Source of the DNA: a virus
DNA: 64,000 nt
Direction: 5' to 3' (one strand)
IMG/VR virus record: IMGVR_UViG_3300033145_001087
Span: 47,431 to 111,430 of that record
The stretch's first letter is position 1. Each line of letters begins with the position of its first letter. Below the pieces are notes generated by a model. It had not been told where the DNA came from. It made no database searches and worked only from the letters and a program-made list of their open reading frames with translations. A program made the translations under genes and the position numbers. This document shows, piece by piece, positions 26,985-34,844 of the stretch.

Positions 26985-27212
26985 TTAAACATCTTCATTT
27001 CTAATATACTCTTCTGTAAGTAAGGATAAATGCAAATTAACTTTTTTAATTTCTTTATAAATTTTATTTAATAAATCTAAAATTTCTAAATTTTTTAATT
27101 CTGTTAAATCTAATTCAGTTTCACCATCGGTTTGTTTAATAAGTATAGAACCATCCTTTTCTACTCTTAATTGTTGAGATGGATTATAACGGTCCGATAT
27201 CTGTTCTCCCAT
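26985..27212 (-). CDS. Small hypothetical protein (75 aa)
   Basis: MGEQISDRYNPSQQLRVEKDGSILIKQTDG followed by two helices (LTELKNLEILDLLNKIYKEIKKVNLHLSLL). Beta front and coiled-coil back suggest a small structural or trimeric fibre component. Its start overlaps the stop of the 110-residue gene by one base (coupled). No family recognised. Confidence 0.5.
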   Translation of the reverse strand: MGEQISDRYNPSQQLRVEKDGSILIKQTDGETELDLTELKNLEILDLLNKIYKEIKKVNLHLSLLTEEYIRNEDV

Positions 27213-27544
27213 TATTTAACACCTTCTTCTTGAATATCGTTATTTTTAGTTTCATTATCTTGGTCATCTAATATCATAAGTGGTGTTTTTAAACTAGATT
27301 GTTCAGTTAATATACTTACTTTTGGTAGCGGTATATTAAAATCCAATTGAACCGCACCATAAAACATTTTATCAGAAAAAAATTGTTTGGTATTTTCTAT
27401 TTCTTGTTTTAGTAATCCACTTTTAACTACTATACCATCTGCTAGAAAATGAAAATCATAAAAAGCCTCCCCCTCGTAAATATAAAGTCTACTATTTCTA
27501 GCAAGTTTTTTAAAATTTTCAAAACTTATAGATAATACTGTCAT
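27212..27544 (-). CDS. Small hypothetical protein (110 aa)
   Basis: Compact alpha/beta protein (SISFENFKKLARNSRLYIYEGEAFYDFHFLADGIVV) with an acidic tail (DDQDNETKNNDIQEE). Located between a glycosyltransferase and virion-type genes. No family recognised. Confidence 0.5.
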   Translation of the reverse strand: MTVLSISFENFKKLARNSRLYIYEGEAFYDFHFLADGIVVKSGLLKQEIENTKQFFSDKMFYGAVQLDFNIPLPKVSILTEQSSLKTPLMILDDQDNETKNNDIQEEGVK

Positions 27545-27618
27545 TTTAATTACTCCTTTTAAATAAGTAAATAATCTTTTTAAATAAATAATTAAATGAA
27601 AATTTATTTATTTCAATA

Positions 27619-28686
27619 TCACTTACTATTTTTTCTAGTGTTTTTTTCTTTTTCATTTTTATCATTAAGTGATTCATCCAACGCTAATAGATATTTAAGT
27701 TTTGAATTAATATGATTATAGTATTCAACTTTTTCCAATGCTGTGTTTACTACTTTATCATAAAAATCTTTATCTGTCATTAACCTTTCTATTAAGCGTC
27801 TTCCGCCAACAACATCATATGGGTCTACACTTGTATAAGGATAACAAAGATTTATTGATTGTGTTCTATTACTACCAACAACGGCTACTCCCATTGCAGC
27901 ACAATCAACTATTGCTCTATTATAACTATGAAATGTAAATGGGTCATAAATGATTTTACTTTCACGCATTTGGTCACAAAAATCAAAATAATTTGTTCCA
28001 CTAACAACATAATCAAACATAGTAGTTGTTAACCAAACTCGTTTATCTAAATTTTTATCATATCCTATTAATTGTGTTGTTAAACCATTATTTCTAGTAA
28101 CAAGATGTGGAATATATGAAAATCTATCATATCTTCTCCAAATTGTACTTATAACATCTTTCTTTGGTTTTTTTGGTAATGCTTTAAGTCTTTTAACGTC
28201 TGCTGGGTGAGGAATAATAAAACACTTTCTTCCTGTTAATTCAGAAAGAGCAGTTGTTTGATAATATTCCGTTCCAAAAAGCATATCTGCTTTTGAGATT
28301 TCCCTCTTTAAAGTATTTGGGTCAGTAAAAGTATTCCCCCAAGCTTCAGTTGTGTAATCATTATTTAGTATTATTTTTGTTTTACTATTTTTTCCAAGTT
28401 GTTCCCATATATTCGAAACAAGTGGAATATCTTGTAAAGACATATTAACTTGAACAATATCATAGTCATTATAATCTTTTACATCTCTTGGGTATTTTAT
28501 TTCGCCATTAAATGTATTTATCCATTGATATAATCCTGTTCTAGTTATTTCTTCTTCAATTAATTGTTGATGTATATACCCAGTTACGAGTAAATACTTA
28601 ACATCTTTTGATGGTTTTCCAAAAATCTTTTGGGATAACCGTTCTATTATCTCTTCTGGAGTTTCCTCACCTTTACTTTCTTCCAT
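27619..28686 (-). CDS. GT-B type glycosyltransferase
   Basis: About 355 residues. The C-terminal half has the GT4/GT1-type donor region: REISKADMLFGTEYYQTTALSE, KCFIIPHPADVKRLKALPK, then MGVAVVGSNRTQSINLCYPYTSVDPYDVVGGRRLIERLM. It probably transfers a sugar from an activated donor to a glycan or to virion protein. I choose ATG 28686 (SD GGTGAG). It is one of two glycosyltransferase loci inside the late operon, apart from the larger plus-strand cluster. Confidence 0.75.
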   Translation of the reverse strand: MEESKGEETPEEIIERLSQKIFGKPSKDVKYLLVTGYIHQQLIEEEITRTGLYQWINTFNGEIKYPRDVKDYNDYDIVQVNMSLQDIPLVSNIWEQLGKNSKTKIILNNDYTTEAWGNTFTDPNTLKREISKADMLFGTEYYQTTALSELTGRKCFIIPHPADVKRLKALPKKPKKDVISTIWRRYDRFSYIPHLVTRNNGLTTQLIGYDKNLDKRVWLTTTMFDYVVSGTNYFDFCDQMRESKIIYDPFTFHSYNRAIVDCAAMGVAVVGSNRTQSINLCYPYTSVDPYDVVGGRRLIERLMTDKDFYDKVVNTALEKVEYYNHINSKLKYLLALDESLNDKNEKEKNTRKNSK

Positions 28687-28706
28687 TAGTCTCACCTATA
28701 AATTAA

Positions 28707-28883
28707 TTATTTTTTGCTTTTTCTTTTATACTTTACAACTTTCTTTTCTTTCCCAACTTCTTTTATGAGAACATCAGTTTCTTTTATAACTTTGGTTGCT
28801 TCTTTAAGTATTTCGTCAACCGGTGTTTTCTTTTCTTCCTTTATAAAGTTATTTTTATGATTTAATTTAGTATCACATGCCAT
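28707..28883 (-). CDS. Small Lys-rich protein (58 aa)
   Basis: ATG 28883 (after GAGGGGATA) to TAA 28707. The product MACDTKLNHKNNF ... KYKRKSKK is helical and very basic at its end, so it may bind nucleic acid or an acidic head protein. Lies downstream of the capsid genes. No family recognised. Confidence 0.6.
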   Translation of the reverse strand: MACDTKLNHKNNFIKEEKKTPVDEILKEATKVIKETDVLIKEVGKEKKVVKYKRKSKK

Positions 28884-28932
28884 ATATATCCCCTCGATTT
28901 ATTTTAAAAATAAAAAAAAATAAAAAATTTAT

Positions 28933-29106
28933 TTAGGCCACATTCATATTGGTTGCACCAACTTGACCTGCAGATTTTTTACCTTGTGCTCTGGAATTCT
29001 TTCTTATTGTTTCTTCTTCTGCTTTTTTCCCTTCTATGTTGCTTTCAGTAACTTTACCAACATACATTTTAGAACCAGGCACTGTTTTAACTTTGTCTGT
29101 AACCAT
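28933..29106 (-). CDS. Small basic protein (57 aa)
   Basis: ATG 29106 to TAA 28933; MVTDKVKTVPGSKMYVGKV then a charged helix and a Gly/Ala/Asn end. SD GAGGTAAAGA overlaps the end of the upstream 200-residue gene. Possibly a minor head protein; not recognised. Confidence 0.6.
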   Translation of the reverse strand: MVTDKVKTVPGSKMYVGKVTESNIEGKKAEEETIRKNSRAQGKKSAGQVGATNMNVA

Positions 29107-29114
29107 TCTTTACC

Positions 29115-29717
29115 TCATTCCTGTAAATATGTCAAATACAATACTGCAAGTGATTTACCTGCTGCCATAGCTGTCATTTCTACAGTGTTATATGTTTTAT
29201 TTATTGTTACTCCTTGGTATTCTCCAGTTCCATAAGCTGAACCATAAGAATAAGACAAGATGTCTGCACTCTTTTCTATAGGATATGGTAGTCCGATAAC
29301 TTTTCTCCATCCAACTCCAACAGATGTAGTCTTTACAACTTGATTTGTAGTCATAGCTGTAATAGCTGAATAAGCATAGCTTGTATAAGCACTACCTGCT
29401 GCGGCAGAAGTAATAGTAAGTGTGTCCGAAATTACATTACCCATTGCATCTATTCCATCAATAGTAAGTGTATCAGAATTATCTGCTGTTCCTGCTGCAT
29501 TCCAATTGATAAGTATCTGTAAAGGATAAGGTGGTTGAACTAACAAATCAGCATTGCCATAAGCACTTGTTCCTTGAGCATTCATATCTTCTGCACTCAT
29601 TATAGCGGCAGTTGATTCTGCTACTGTATCCGGAATACTATACTGCACCGGAATTTTTCCTTTAATTATAACTTTTTTTGCGTTTATTTTATTATCACGC
29701 CATCCATATTTAGTCAT
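29115..29717 (-). CDS. Putative head decoration / capsid-associated protein (200 aa)
   Basis: The gene directly follows the major capsid gene. The protein is beta-rich and Ala/Thr-rich (LQILINWNAAGTADNSDTLT, VISDTLTITSAAAG), in the style of decoration or cement proteins. It ends in a short hydrophobic strand (KSLAVLYLTYLQE). SD GGAGGAAAA precedes ATG. The role is inferred from position and composition. Confidence 0.55.
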   Translation of the reverse strand: MTKYGWRDNKINAKKVIIKGKIPVQYSIPDTVAESTAAIMSAEDMNAQGTSAYGNADLLVQPPYPLQILINWNAAGTADNSDTLTIDGIDAMGNVISDTLTITSAAAGSAYTSYAYSAITAMTTNQVVKTTSVGVGWRKVIGLPYPIEKSADILSYSYGSAYGTGEYQGVTINKTYNTVEMTAMAAGKSLAVLYLTYLQE

Positions 29718-29743
29718 GTTTTTTCCTCCTCGCTTGTTTTATT

Positions 29744-29788
29744 ATTTGTAATCGCCAACGAGCTTGTTAATAACAAGTAATTACAAAT
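29744..29788 (-). terminator. Nested hairpin between capsid gene and next gene
   Basis: ATTTGTAAT (29744-29752) pairs with ATTACAAAT (29780-29788), enclosing CTTGTT/AACAAG (29763-29768, 29772-29777). Together with the adjoining T-tract hairpin it fills the 97-base gap after the capsid gene and could stabilise the capsid mRNA 3' end or attenuate read-through. Confidence 0.5.
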
Positions 29789-29789
29789 T

Positions 29790-29823
29790 TAAAAAAATAA
29801 AAAAAGATGCGTTTTTACGCATC
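29790..29823 (-). terminator. Hairpin plus T-tract at the 3' end of the capsid gene
   Basis: On the minus strand GATGCGT and ACGCATC form a 7-bp stem with a 4-base loop that includes the stop codon, followed by a T7ATTTT-like tract. This is the layout of an intrinsic terminator. In archaea T-tracts alone often terminate, so this may produce extra capsid transcript relative to downstream genes. Confidence 0.6.
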
Positions 29824-30858
29824 TGTGAAACAGCCCATACATATTGCTTTTTCATTGATTCTTGTCATTTTATACCAAGCATCAAGCAATACTTTGTGTT
29901 TCCTTTCGTCATCCAATGTGATAACTTTAACTTTTGCTTTTTCTTTCCAAACAATACCAGCTGCTGCTGATGGGTCTATGATATAAGCAAAATGTCCTGC
30001 TGCTCCCCAATCGCCTCTTTGGTCGTTTGTAGCGTCTGTTGTAGTTACTCCTGCGGATACAAGTGTTGAAACTTCAATTATAACACCAACATATTCTTCG
30101 ATAACCCCTTTCCTAACTACGGATGGTGCTCCAAATTCTGCTGCGTTAGTAAACTGTGAAGATTTCAATAGCTGTTTAAACTGTGTTGGGTGAATAAACA
30201 AAATAGCTTCTTCTGGTCTTTTTGCAAAGTCCATATTCTGCAATCTTATCTTCATATCTACAATCTTATCAACATCTATAACATCTCCTGTAACTAACAA
30301 ATCTACATTAGCTGCAAAAGCAGAATTGTCTGCAACAGTTGTTCCACCATAAATAGAACCTGCTCCAGTTGTTGCATTTATTGTTGCTCCTTCTAGAGTA
30401 AGATATGCATCTGTTTCTAGTGTTTTAAGATATTGTCTTGTTAGTTGTTTATGAGCCATTTCAACAATGCTAACTCTTGTAGCACTTGCTGTTTCAAACG
30501 AAACTGAACATCCACCAAGTTTAACATCTGCTGATGTTAGACTAACTGTTAGGTTGTCTGCTGAATCGAATGTAGTCATAACCCTTTCAATACCTTCTTT
30601 ATTTCCTGACCTGCCTCCCATTAGGTCAACATCTCCAATTTTTGGTATAACAATTGTTACGTCGTTATTTCCCATTAAATCGTTAAATTCGATAAAATAC
30701 TTTGAAAGTACTCTATCAGGCTGAGCGTCGAAGATTATCTTCTCACTCCATGTACTACCCATTATACTTCCTATACCTGTGGTTTGAGAACCCCAGCTTG
30801 AAGTACCAATCATAGTAACTCCTGTAGCAAGTTGCTCAGGTTGTTTTATTTCTGACAT
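29815..30858 (-). CDS. Major capsid protein (HK97 fold)
   Basis: The 347-residue protein lies after protease and scaffold genes, the standard place. Features fit HK97-type capsid proteins: an N-arm, an E-loop-like region (DVTIVIPKIGDVDLMGGRSG), a long spine helix (SIVEMAHKQLTRQYLKTLETDAYLTLEG) and a P-domain/A-domain with MKIRLQNMDFAKRPEEAILFIHPTQFKQLLKS. It would form the icosahedral shell. Codon content is richer in G+C than neighbours and SD is strong (AAGGAGGATAA), consistent with high expression. Fold call is from pattern and synteny. Confidence 0.85.
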   Translation of the reverse strand: MSEIKQPEQLATGVTMIGTSSWGSQTTGIGSIMGSTWSEKIIFDAQPDRVLSKYFIEFNDLMGNNDVTIVIPKIGDVDLMGGRSGNKEGIERVMTTFDSADNLTVSLTSADVKLGGCSVSFETASATRVSIVEMAHKQLTRQYLKTLETDAYLTLEGATINATTGAGSIYGGTTVADNSAFAANVDLLVTGDVIDVDKIVDMKIRLQNMDFAKRPEEAILFIHPTQFKQLLKSSQFTNAAEFGAPSVVRKGVIEEYVGVIIEVSTLVSAGVTTTDATNDQRGDWGAAGHFAYIIDPSAAAGIVWKEKAKVKVITLDDERKHKVLLDAWYKMTRINEKAICMGCFTDA

Positions 30859-30889
30859 TTTAATTATCCTCCTTAATAAATATATCTAA

Positions 30890-31741
30890 TTACATAAATT
30901 TTACTCTATTATTCCCAGGTTTGTTTTGTTCTCTAACTAATTCATTACAAATCCCTGCGAAAAAAGCACCATTTGAAAGTTGTTCTTCCTTCTCCTCTGT
31001 CTTCACTTCAGGCTCTTCATCACTTTTTTCTTCTTGTTCTTCAGGCAGTTCTTCAGTTTGTTCTACTCCTGTAACGGCTGGTGCTTCTTTGGTATCTCCT
31101 GTTTTCTCCAATGCAGCATCAACAATTTTCTCGAATTCTCCGAGTGTTTCGTCGTCTTTATTTTCTAACTGTTCAACTGTTTTTTCTTGCCCAAGAAGGG
31201 TAAACTTCTTACTTAATTTTTCAAGCCTTTCACTTCTCATTTTAGCATATAGTTTTTCTTCTGCTTCTTTATATCTATTCAATTGAGTCCCTAAGGATTC
31301 AACTTTTTTATCCAACTTTTCATTTTCCTTCATTAGTTGCTCTTTTTGAGCTTCTAAATCACTGTAATTAGCATAAAGCGTAACAAGTTCTTCACGAACT
31401 TCTTTTACTACTGCAAGCTCTTCTTTAGTTTGCTCTATTTCTGCTTCTATTTCTTTTTTTTCTTCTGTTGTCTCTTTATCACGAGGAGTTTCTTCTTCCT
31501 TAGGTTTTTCCTCTGATGTTTCCTCTTCTGTTTTGGGTTCCTCTTTAGCGGGTGCTACCTCTTCAGCAACTTCCTCTTCAGTAGGAGTTTCCTTTTCTTC
31601 AACAGATTCTTCTTTAGTATCTGCATCAGTTTCTTTCTCAGATTCTTCTGAATTTGTCTCTTCTACAGGTTTTTCTTCTGTAGTCTCCTCAACTTTTTCT
31701 TCAGCGGAATCTTGAAGTTTTTCTTCTGTTTTTGTTTTCAT
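30890..31741 (-). CDS. Acidic coiled-coil scaffold-like protein
   Basis: 283 residues. The first 110 residues are almost entirely Glu/Lys/Thr/Pro. Residues about 110-185 form a coiled coil (KEIEAEIEQTKEELAVVKEVREELVTLY is part of it) and a second acidic stretch follows. The C-terminus (NGAFFAGICNELVREQNK) is conserved-looking and may contact the capsid protein. The gene lies between prohead protease and capsid genes, where scaffolding proteins are encoded. Scaffold proteins are usually cleaved and removed from the prohead. Confidence 0.7.
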   Translation of the reverse strand: MKTKTEEKLQDSAEEKVEETTEEKPVEETNSEESEKETDADTKEESVEEKETPTEEEVAEEVAPAKEEPKTEEETSEEKPKEEETPRDKETTEEKKEIEAEIEQTKEELAVVKEVREELVTLYANYSDLEAQKEQLMKENEKLDKKVESLGTQLNRYKEAEEKLYAKMRSERLEKLSKKFTLLGQEKTVEQLENKDDETLGEFEKIVDAALEKTGDTKEAPAVTGVEQTEELPEEQEEKSDEEPEVKTEEKEEQLSNGAFFAGICNELVREQNKPGNNRVKFM

Positions 31742-31778
31742 TTATCTATCCTCCTCGTTAATCGAGTATAATTTTTTA

Positions 31779-32027
31779 TTATCCGGTTAGATTGCCTAAC
31801 CATGAATCAACCAAATGGTTGAAATAATCTGCTCTACTATTTTTTTCCATAGCATGTTTACCAGTAAATCTCTTTTTTAAAATGCTATTTGCGGCACGAA
31901 ATGCCCTTTGCTCATTTCCTTTAGTACTTTTATAAACCGTATTGAATACTGCTCTCCATTGTCTTTGAATTTTTGAACTATATTTCTTTACATATGCGGG
32001 TAACGATTTTATATCAGCATATGGCAT
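31779..32027 (-). CDS. ChaB-like small protein (82 aa)
   Basis: SLPAYVKKYSSKIQRQWRAVFN followed by a charged loop and RAFRAANSILKKRF fits the ChaB domain layout (LP at the start, hxxhhxxxFN helix, then AAhxxA-x-(V/I)-K). ChaB-like domains occur in many phages and in baculoviruses, often near head genes; their function is not established. Overlaps nothing; ends one base after the protease start region. Confidence 0.6.
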   Translation of the reverse strand: MPYADIKSLPAYVKKYSSKIQRQWRAVFNTVYKSTKGNEQRAFRAANSILKKRFTGKHAMEKNSRADYFNHLVDSWLGNLTG

Positions 32028-32028
32028 T

Positions 32029-32631
32029 TTAATTATCTACCATAATGCTATTATTTGGTTCTTGTCCTTGCATTACTAGACTAAGTTCTTTATAAGTTAA
32101 ATCTTTTCCTACTAATCCAAGCAATTCATCATAATCAGCAATTGAATAAATTGTAGCACTTACTTCTTTAATACTTCCATCTAAGACATTTCTGGCAAAA
32201 GTGTCACTATTTATATGTCCCCACCATCTAATACCTTTAATACTATCATCGTATTCTATTTGAGTAACTTGACCAATTATTTTTCCAGCTTCCGTATCTT
32301 TATGGTCTAACATCAAGGGGAAACTATTATTCAATGGATTAACGACAGATTTTTCAAGTTCTTCTGATGTATAAAACTTAGCTAATGGTCTTCCTTCTGT
32401 TAAAAAAACACCTTTAACTTTTAAAGGTAATTTAAATGCTCCTTTTTTAAGTTGTTCTCCACATTCGACAATTGAAGATAGTTTTTCACTACCAATTTCA
32501 TTCTTTTTACTATTATAATAATCATTTAAAATTTGAAGCCTACTAAGTTTTTCTAATTCTGTATACTTATATCTAATAAGTTTCAAATAATTATCTAATT
32601 TATATATAAGGTCACTTGTTTTTTCTTTCAT
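32029..32631 (-). CDS. Prohead maturation protease (S78/HK97 gp4-like)
   Basis: 200 residues. The core has the expected order: a first strand (KVKGVFLTEGRPL), NSFPLMLDHKDTEAGKIIGQV with the likely catalytic His in LDH, strand IRWWGHI, and the helix-strand VLDGSIKEVSATIYS with the likely catalytic Ser. These mirror the H...S arrangement of phage prohead proteases. It would cleave scaffold and capsid N-termini during maturation. Gene order portal - protease - scaffold - capsid supports this. Confidence 0.75.
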   Translation of the reverse strand: MKEKTSDLIYKLDNYLKLIRYKYTELEKLSRLQILNDYYNSKKNEIGSEKLSSIVECGEQLKKGAFKLPLKVKGVFLTEGRPLAKFYTSEELEKSVVNPLNNSFPLMLDHKDTEAGKIIGQVTQIEYDDSIKGIRWWGHINSDTFARNVLDGSIKEVSATIYSIADYDELLGLVGKDLTYKELSLVMQGQEPNNSIMVDN

Positions 32632-32945
32632 TTTATTTTATCCAATCTATCAAAGTGTGTATGTTTTAATTTTGTTTTAATTTTATTATGTAATCGTTCT
32701 ATATCTCTATATGATAATTCCTTCTTTTCTCTTTTTTGATAAAATCTATGTAATAATGCGTGTGTCAATATTAACTGGTCTTGTGTTAATATTTCAACAT
32801 CCATTTCCTTTGTTATAATAAGGTCCCCCCCGGGGGAATTATCTCCCCCCGAAGGGAATTTAGGTGAGACAGACGCACCGGTTACGCCATTATGAAGTTG
32901 TGAATCTAATCTTGATAATAATTCTTTATATTTCCTTTGTTTCAT
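32628..32945 (-). CDS. Small protein with GC-rich Gly/Pro linker (105 aa)
   Basis: A protein of helical ends (KYKELLSRLDSQ; LTHALLHRFYQKREKKELSYRDIERLHNKIKTKL) joined by SPKFPSGGDNSPGGDL. The linker DNA (about 32819-32870) is a G/C-run island in an otherwise very AT-rich gene. It overlaps both neighbours by 4 bases (ATGA type). Possibly a minor head protein; family unknown. Confidence 0.55.
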   Translation of the reverse strand: MKQRKYKELLSRLDSQLHNGVTGASVSPKFPSGGDNSPGGDLIITKEMDVEILTQDQLILTHALLHRFYQKREKKELSYRDIERLHNKIKTKLKHTHFDRLDKIK

Positions 32946-34336
32946 TTTAAACCAGTTGTCGACATTCCACTTTGTTTTGCTTTCTTTTTAACGCCCTTTT
33001 GGCTACCAGCAGGACTTCCAGCCTCTGCTGGGTTCCATTCTTTAGCGTCTTCTTGTTTTATTTCTGTCTCTAAATTTTGAGTTGGTTTAAGAGTCTTTAA
33101 ATCTGTCGGATATAGCCCAATCATTTTTCGTGCTTCATTTAAATCTATAATACCGGCAGCATAAAGCTCGATTGCAAATTCAGTATTAACAGCAACATCT
33201 TCTGCTACATCTTCAAATTGTAATTTAGGAGGTTTAAATCCTGCTAATTCCCCATATTCTTCAAATATTTTATTAAAAAAATCTTCCATATATCGTTGAT
33301 TACTTCTAATAAGCGAATAAAAATGACGAGATAAGATAACTTGTTCTGCTCTATTAGAACCTCCTCCACCACTTCCACTTTCTCCAAGTAGAATTGCTTT
33401 TGGAACACCAAAAGTAGCAACAACAGCATTTAAAAAATAATCAGCATATTCATTAAAATTTTGTGAACCAGGCGATAAAGTATCTAAAGTCATATCCTCA
33501 GGGATAAAAACTTGTTCTCTACCACTTATATTACCAAGTATTGTTCCCCACATAGCAATTTGGTGTGGAGATTTAGTATTACATTTACCTACTATAATCG
33601 GATTAGCTATTTTAACCGCTGCTTCGGCGGCAGCATATTCCATATTCATAAGTCGTACTATAGTATCATAACCTGGTTGAATTGTACTTATACCAGTAAA
33701 ATCGTCTCCAAGTGTATTAAATTTAAGATGTTCTATTATTTCTTTTGGAACATCTTTTTTAACTTCTATTCCTTTATCATCTAAATAAGATTGTTCATAT
33801 CCAACAGGTTCTTTATTTTTATCTAAAAGTATTATATCACTTTCTTTTTTCTTTTTAAATCCTAGTGTTAATGGATGAACATGTTTAAGTCTTAAAATCT
33901 TCTTTTTGTTTGAACTATAAATTTTCTCTTGAAATCCATCTCCCGCAATATCAGTATTTACAGAAAGTTGCCAAAATAAATTAATTCCACCACTTTTATC
34001 TATAAGCTCTTCGCACTCTGTAACGCCTTTATCATCACCAACTATCTTATATCCCCTAGAAATAAGCGTATCCGCTCTAATATTTACTGCTCTAGCAACA
34101 AATTGATTAGTTAAATATAAAATAAAAAGCTCTCTAACATTTCTTTTTACTTTCGCTATCCCAATACCAGCTTCGTGTTTAGTAGTCGAAAGTGCAATAG
34201 CACTAGGATTACTTAGTGTTTTTAATTTCTCGGTTTCTTGCCTTTCAAGAATTTCTGCAGCAACAGCTTCTACTTCTTTGAATAACTGTTCTTTAGAAGG
34301 TTCTTTAAATTCTAATTGTTTTTGTTGTTCAACCAT
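32942..34336 (-). CDS. Portal protein
   Basis: About 464 residues, first gene of the late operon. It has portal-like features: an N-terminal stretch (AIALSTTKHEAGIGIAK), VARAVNIRADTLISRGYKI, LFWQLSVNTDIAGDGFQEKIY, then LKHVHPLTLGF, VPKEIIEHLKFN, and a C-terminal EFAIELYAAGIIDLNEARKMIGL with the stem helices. It resembles Mu gp29/SPP1-type portals. It would form the dodecameric DNA channel and dock the terminase. ATG 34336 has better SD spacing (GGTGAG, 7 bases) than ATG 34345. Confidence 0.8.
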   Translation of the reverse strand: MVEQQKQLEFKEPSKEQLFKEVEAVAAEILERQETEKLKTLSNPSAIALSTTKHEAGIGIAKVKRNVRELFILYLTNQFVARAVNIRADTLISRGYKIVGDDKGVTECEELIDKSGGINLFWQLSVNTDIAGDGFQEKIYSSNKKKILRLKHVHPLTLGFKKKKESDIILLDKNKEPVGYEQSYLDDKGIEVKKDVPKEIIEHLKFNTLGDDFTGISTIQPGYDTIVRLMNMEYAAAEAAVKIANPIIVGKCNTKSPHQIAMWGTILGNISGREQVFIPEDMTLDTLSPGSQNFNEYADYFLNAVVATFGVPKAILLGESGSGGGGSNRAEQVILSRHFYSLIRSNQRYMEDFFNKIFEEYGELAGFKPPKLQFEDVAEDVAVNTEFAIELYAAGIIDLNEARKMIGLYPTDLKTLKPTQNLETEIKQEDAKEWNPAEAGSPAGSQKGVKKKAKQSGMSTTGLK

Positions 34337-34395
34337 AATATTCATCTCACCTAACTAGTATACCATTAACTATACTATTATACTATACTACTTCT

Positions 34396-34412
34396 CCTAT
34401 ATAAATGTTTCG
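34396..34412 (-). promoter_or_regulatory. Late operon promoter (minus strand)
   Basis: On the minus strand GCGAAACATTTATATAGGAG gives BRE GAAAC and TATA TTTATATA, about 60 bases before the portal start. The GGAGAAGTAG after the TATA box is shared with the promoters at 12620 and 24958. It is back to back with the plus-strand promoter at 34430. Confidence 0.85.
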
Positions 34413-34422
34413 CTTTTGAAAT

Positions 34423-34440
34423 AGAAACATTTATATACTA
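34423..34440 (+). promoter_or_regulatory. Divergent plus-strand promoter
   Basis: AGAAACATTTATATACTAG gives a BRE and TATA box; the expected start of transcription near 34462 lies about 30 bases before ATG 34491. TATA centres of the two divergent promoters are only about 33 bp apart, so their transcription complexes may interfere. Confidence 0.8.
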
Positions 34441-34490
34441 GAAGTTACATATAATTGTATTATATATAATATATTGTTAGGTGATACAGG

Positions 34491-34844
34491 ATGGATGGAT
34501 TTTTAATTACATATGATTCAAAAAATGATATTTCTAGAGTAAAATTTAATCACATATTATTTGGTAGGATACTTTATAGGACACGAAGAGGCAAACGATA
34601 TGCTTATTATGTACCTGGTATGTTGGATAATACTCCTTTTTTTAGAATAATGAATTCTAGAATTTTTGTTCGAGATATAGATACTCTAAATATAGAGGTT
34701 TTAAAAGAATATGTTGAATTAAATATAGTAAAATGTATAAGGGAAATAACAGTGAATCATATGAAAACAGGAGAAAGATATTGGGAAGATTTTGCTAATG
34801 AAAAAGGGTTGAATCTTAAACGAGCTAAGAAGAGGACAATATAA
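34491..34844 (+). CDS. Hypothetical protein leading the plus-strand operon (117 aa)
   Basis: Starts MDGFLITYDSKNDISRVKFNHILFGR and has RTRRGKRYAYYVPGMLDNTPFFRIMNSRIFV, then a helical C-terminus (MKTGERYWEDFANEKGLNLKRAKKR). Basic overall. The first part suggests a small beta-barrel domain. It directly abuts the putative small terminase gene (TAA-ATG). I do not recognise a family; a regulator or DNA-binding role would fit its first position but is not shown. Confidence 0.6.
   Translation: MDGFLITYDSKNDISRVKFNHILFGRILYRTRRGKRYAYYVPGMLDNTPFFRIMNSRIFVRDIDTLNIEVLKEYVELNIVKCIREITVNHMKTGERYWEDFANEKGLNLKRAKKRTI

Noticed and set aside
30921-31286. Plus-strand Ser/Phe/Cys-rich frames opposite the scaffold gene
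   Set aside because: They are antisense shadows of the Glu/Lys-rich coding sequence and lack start signals.
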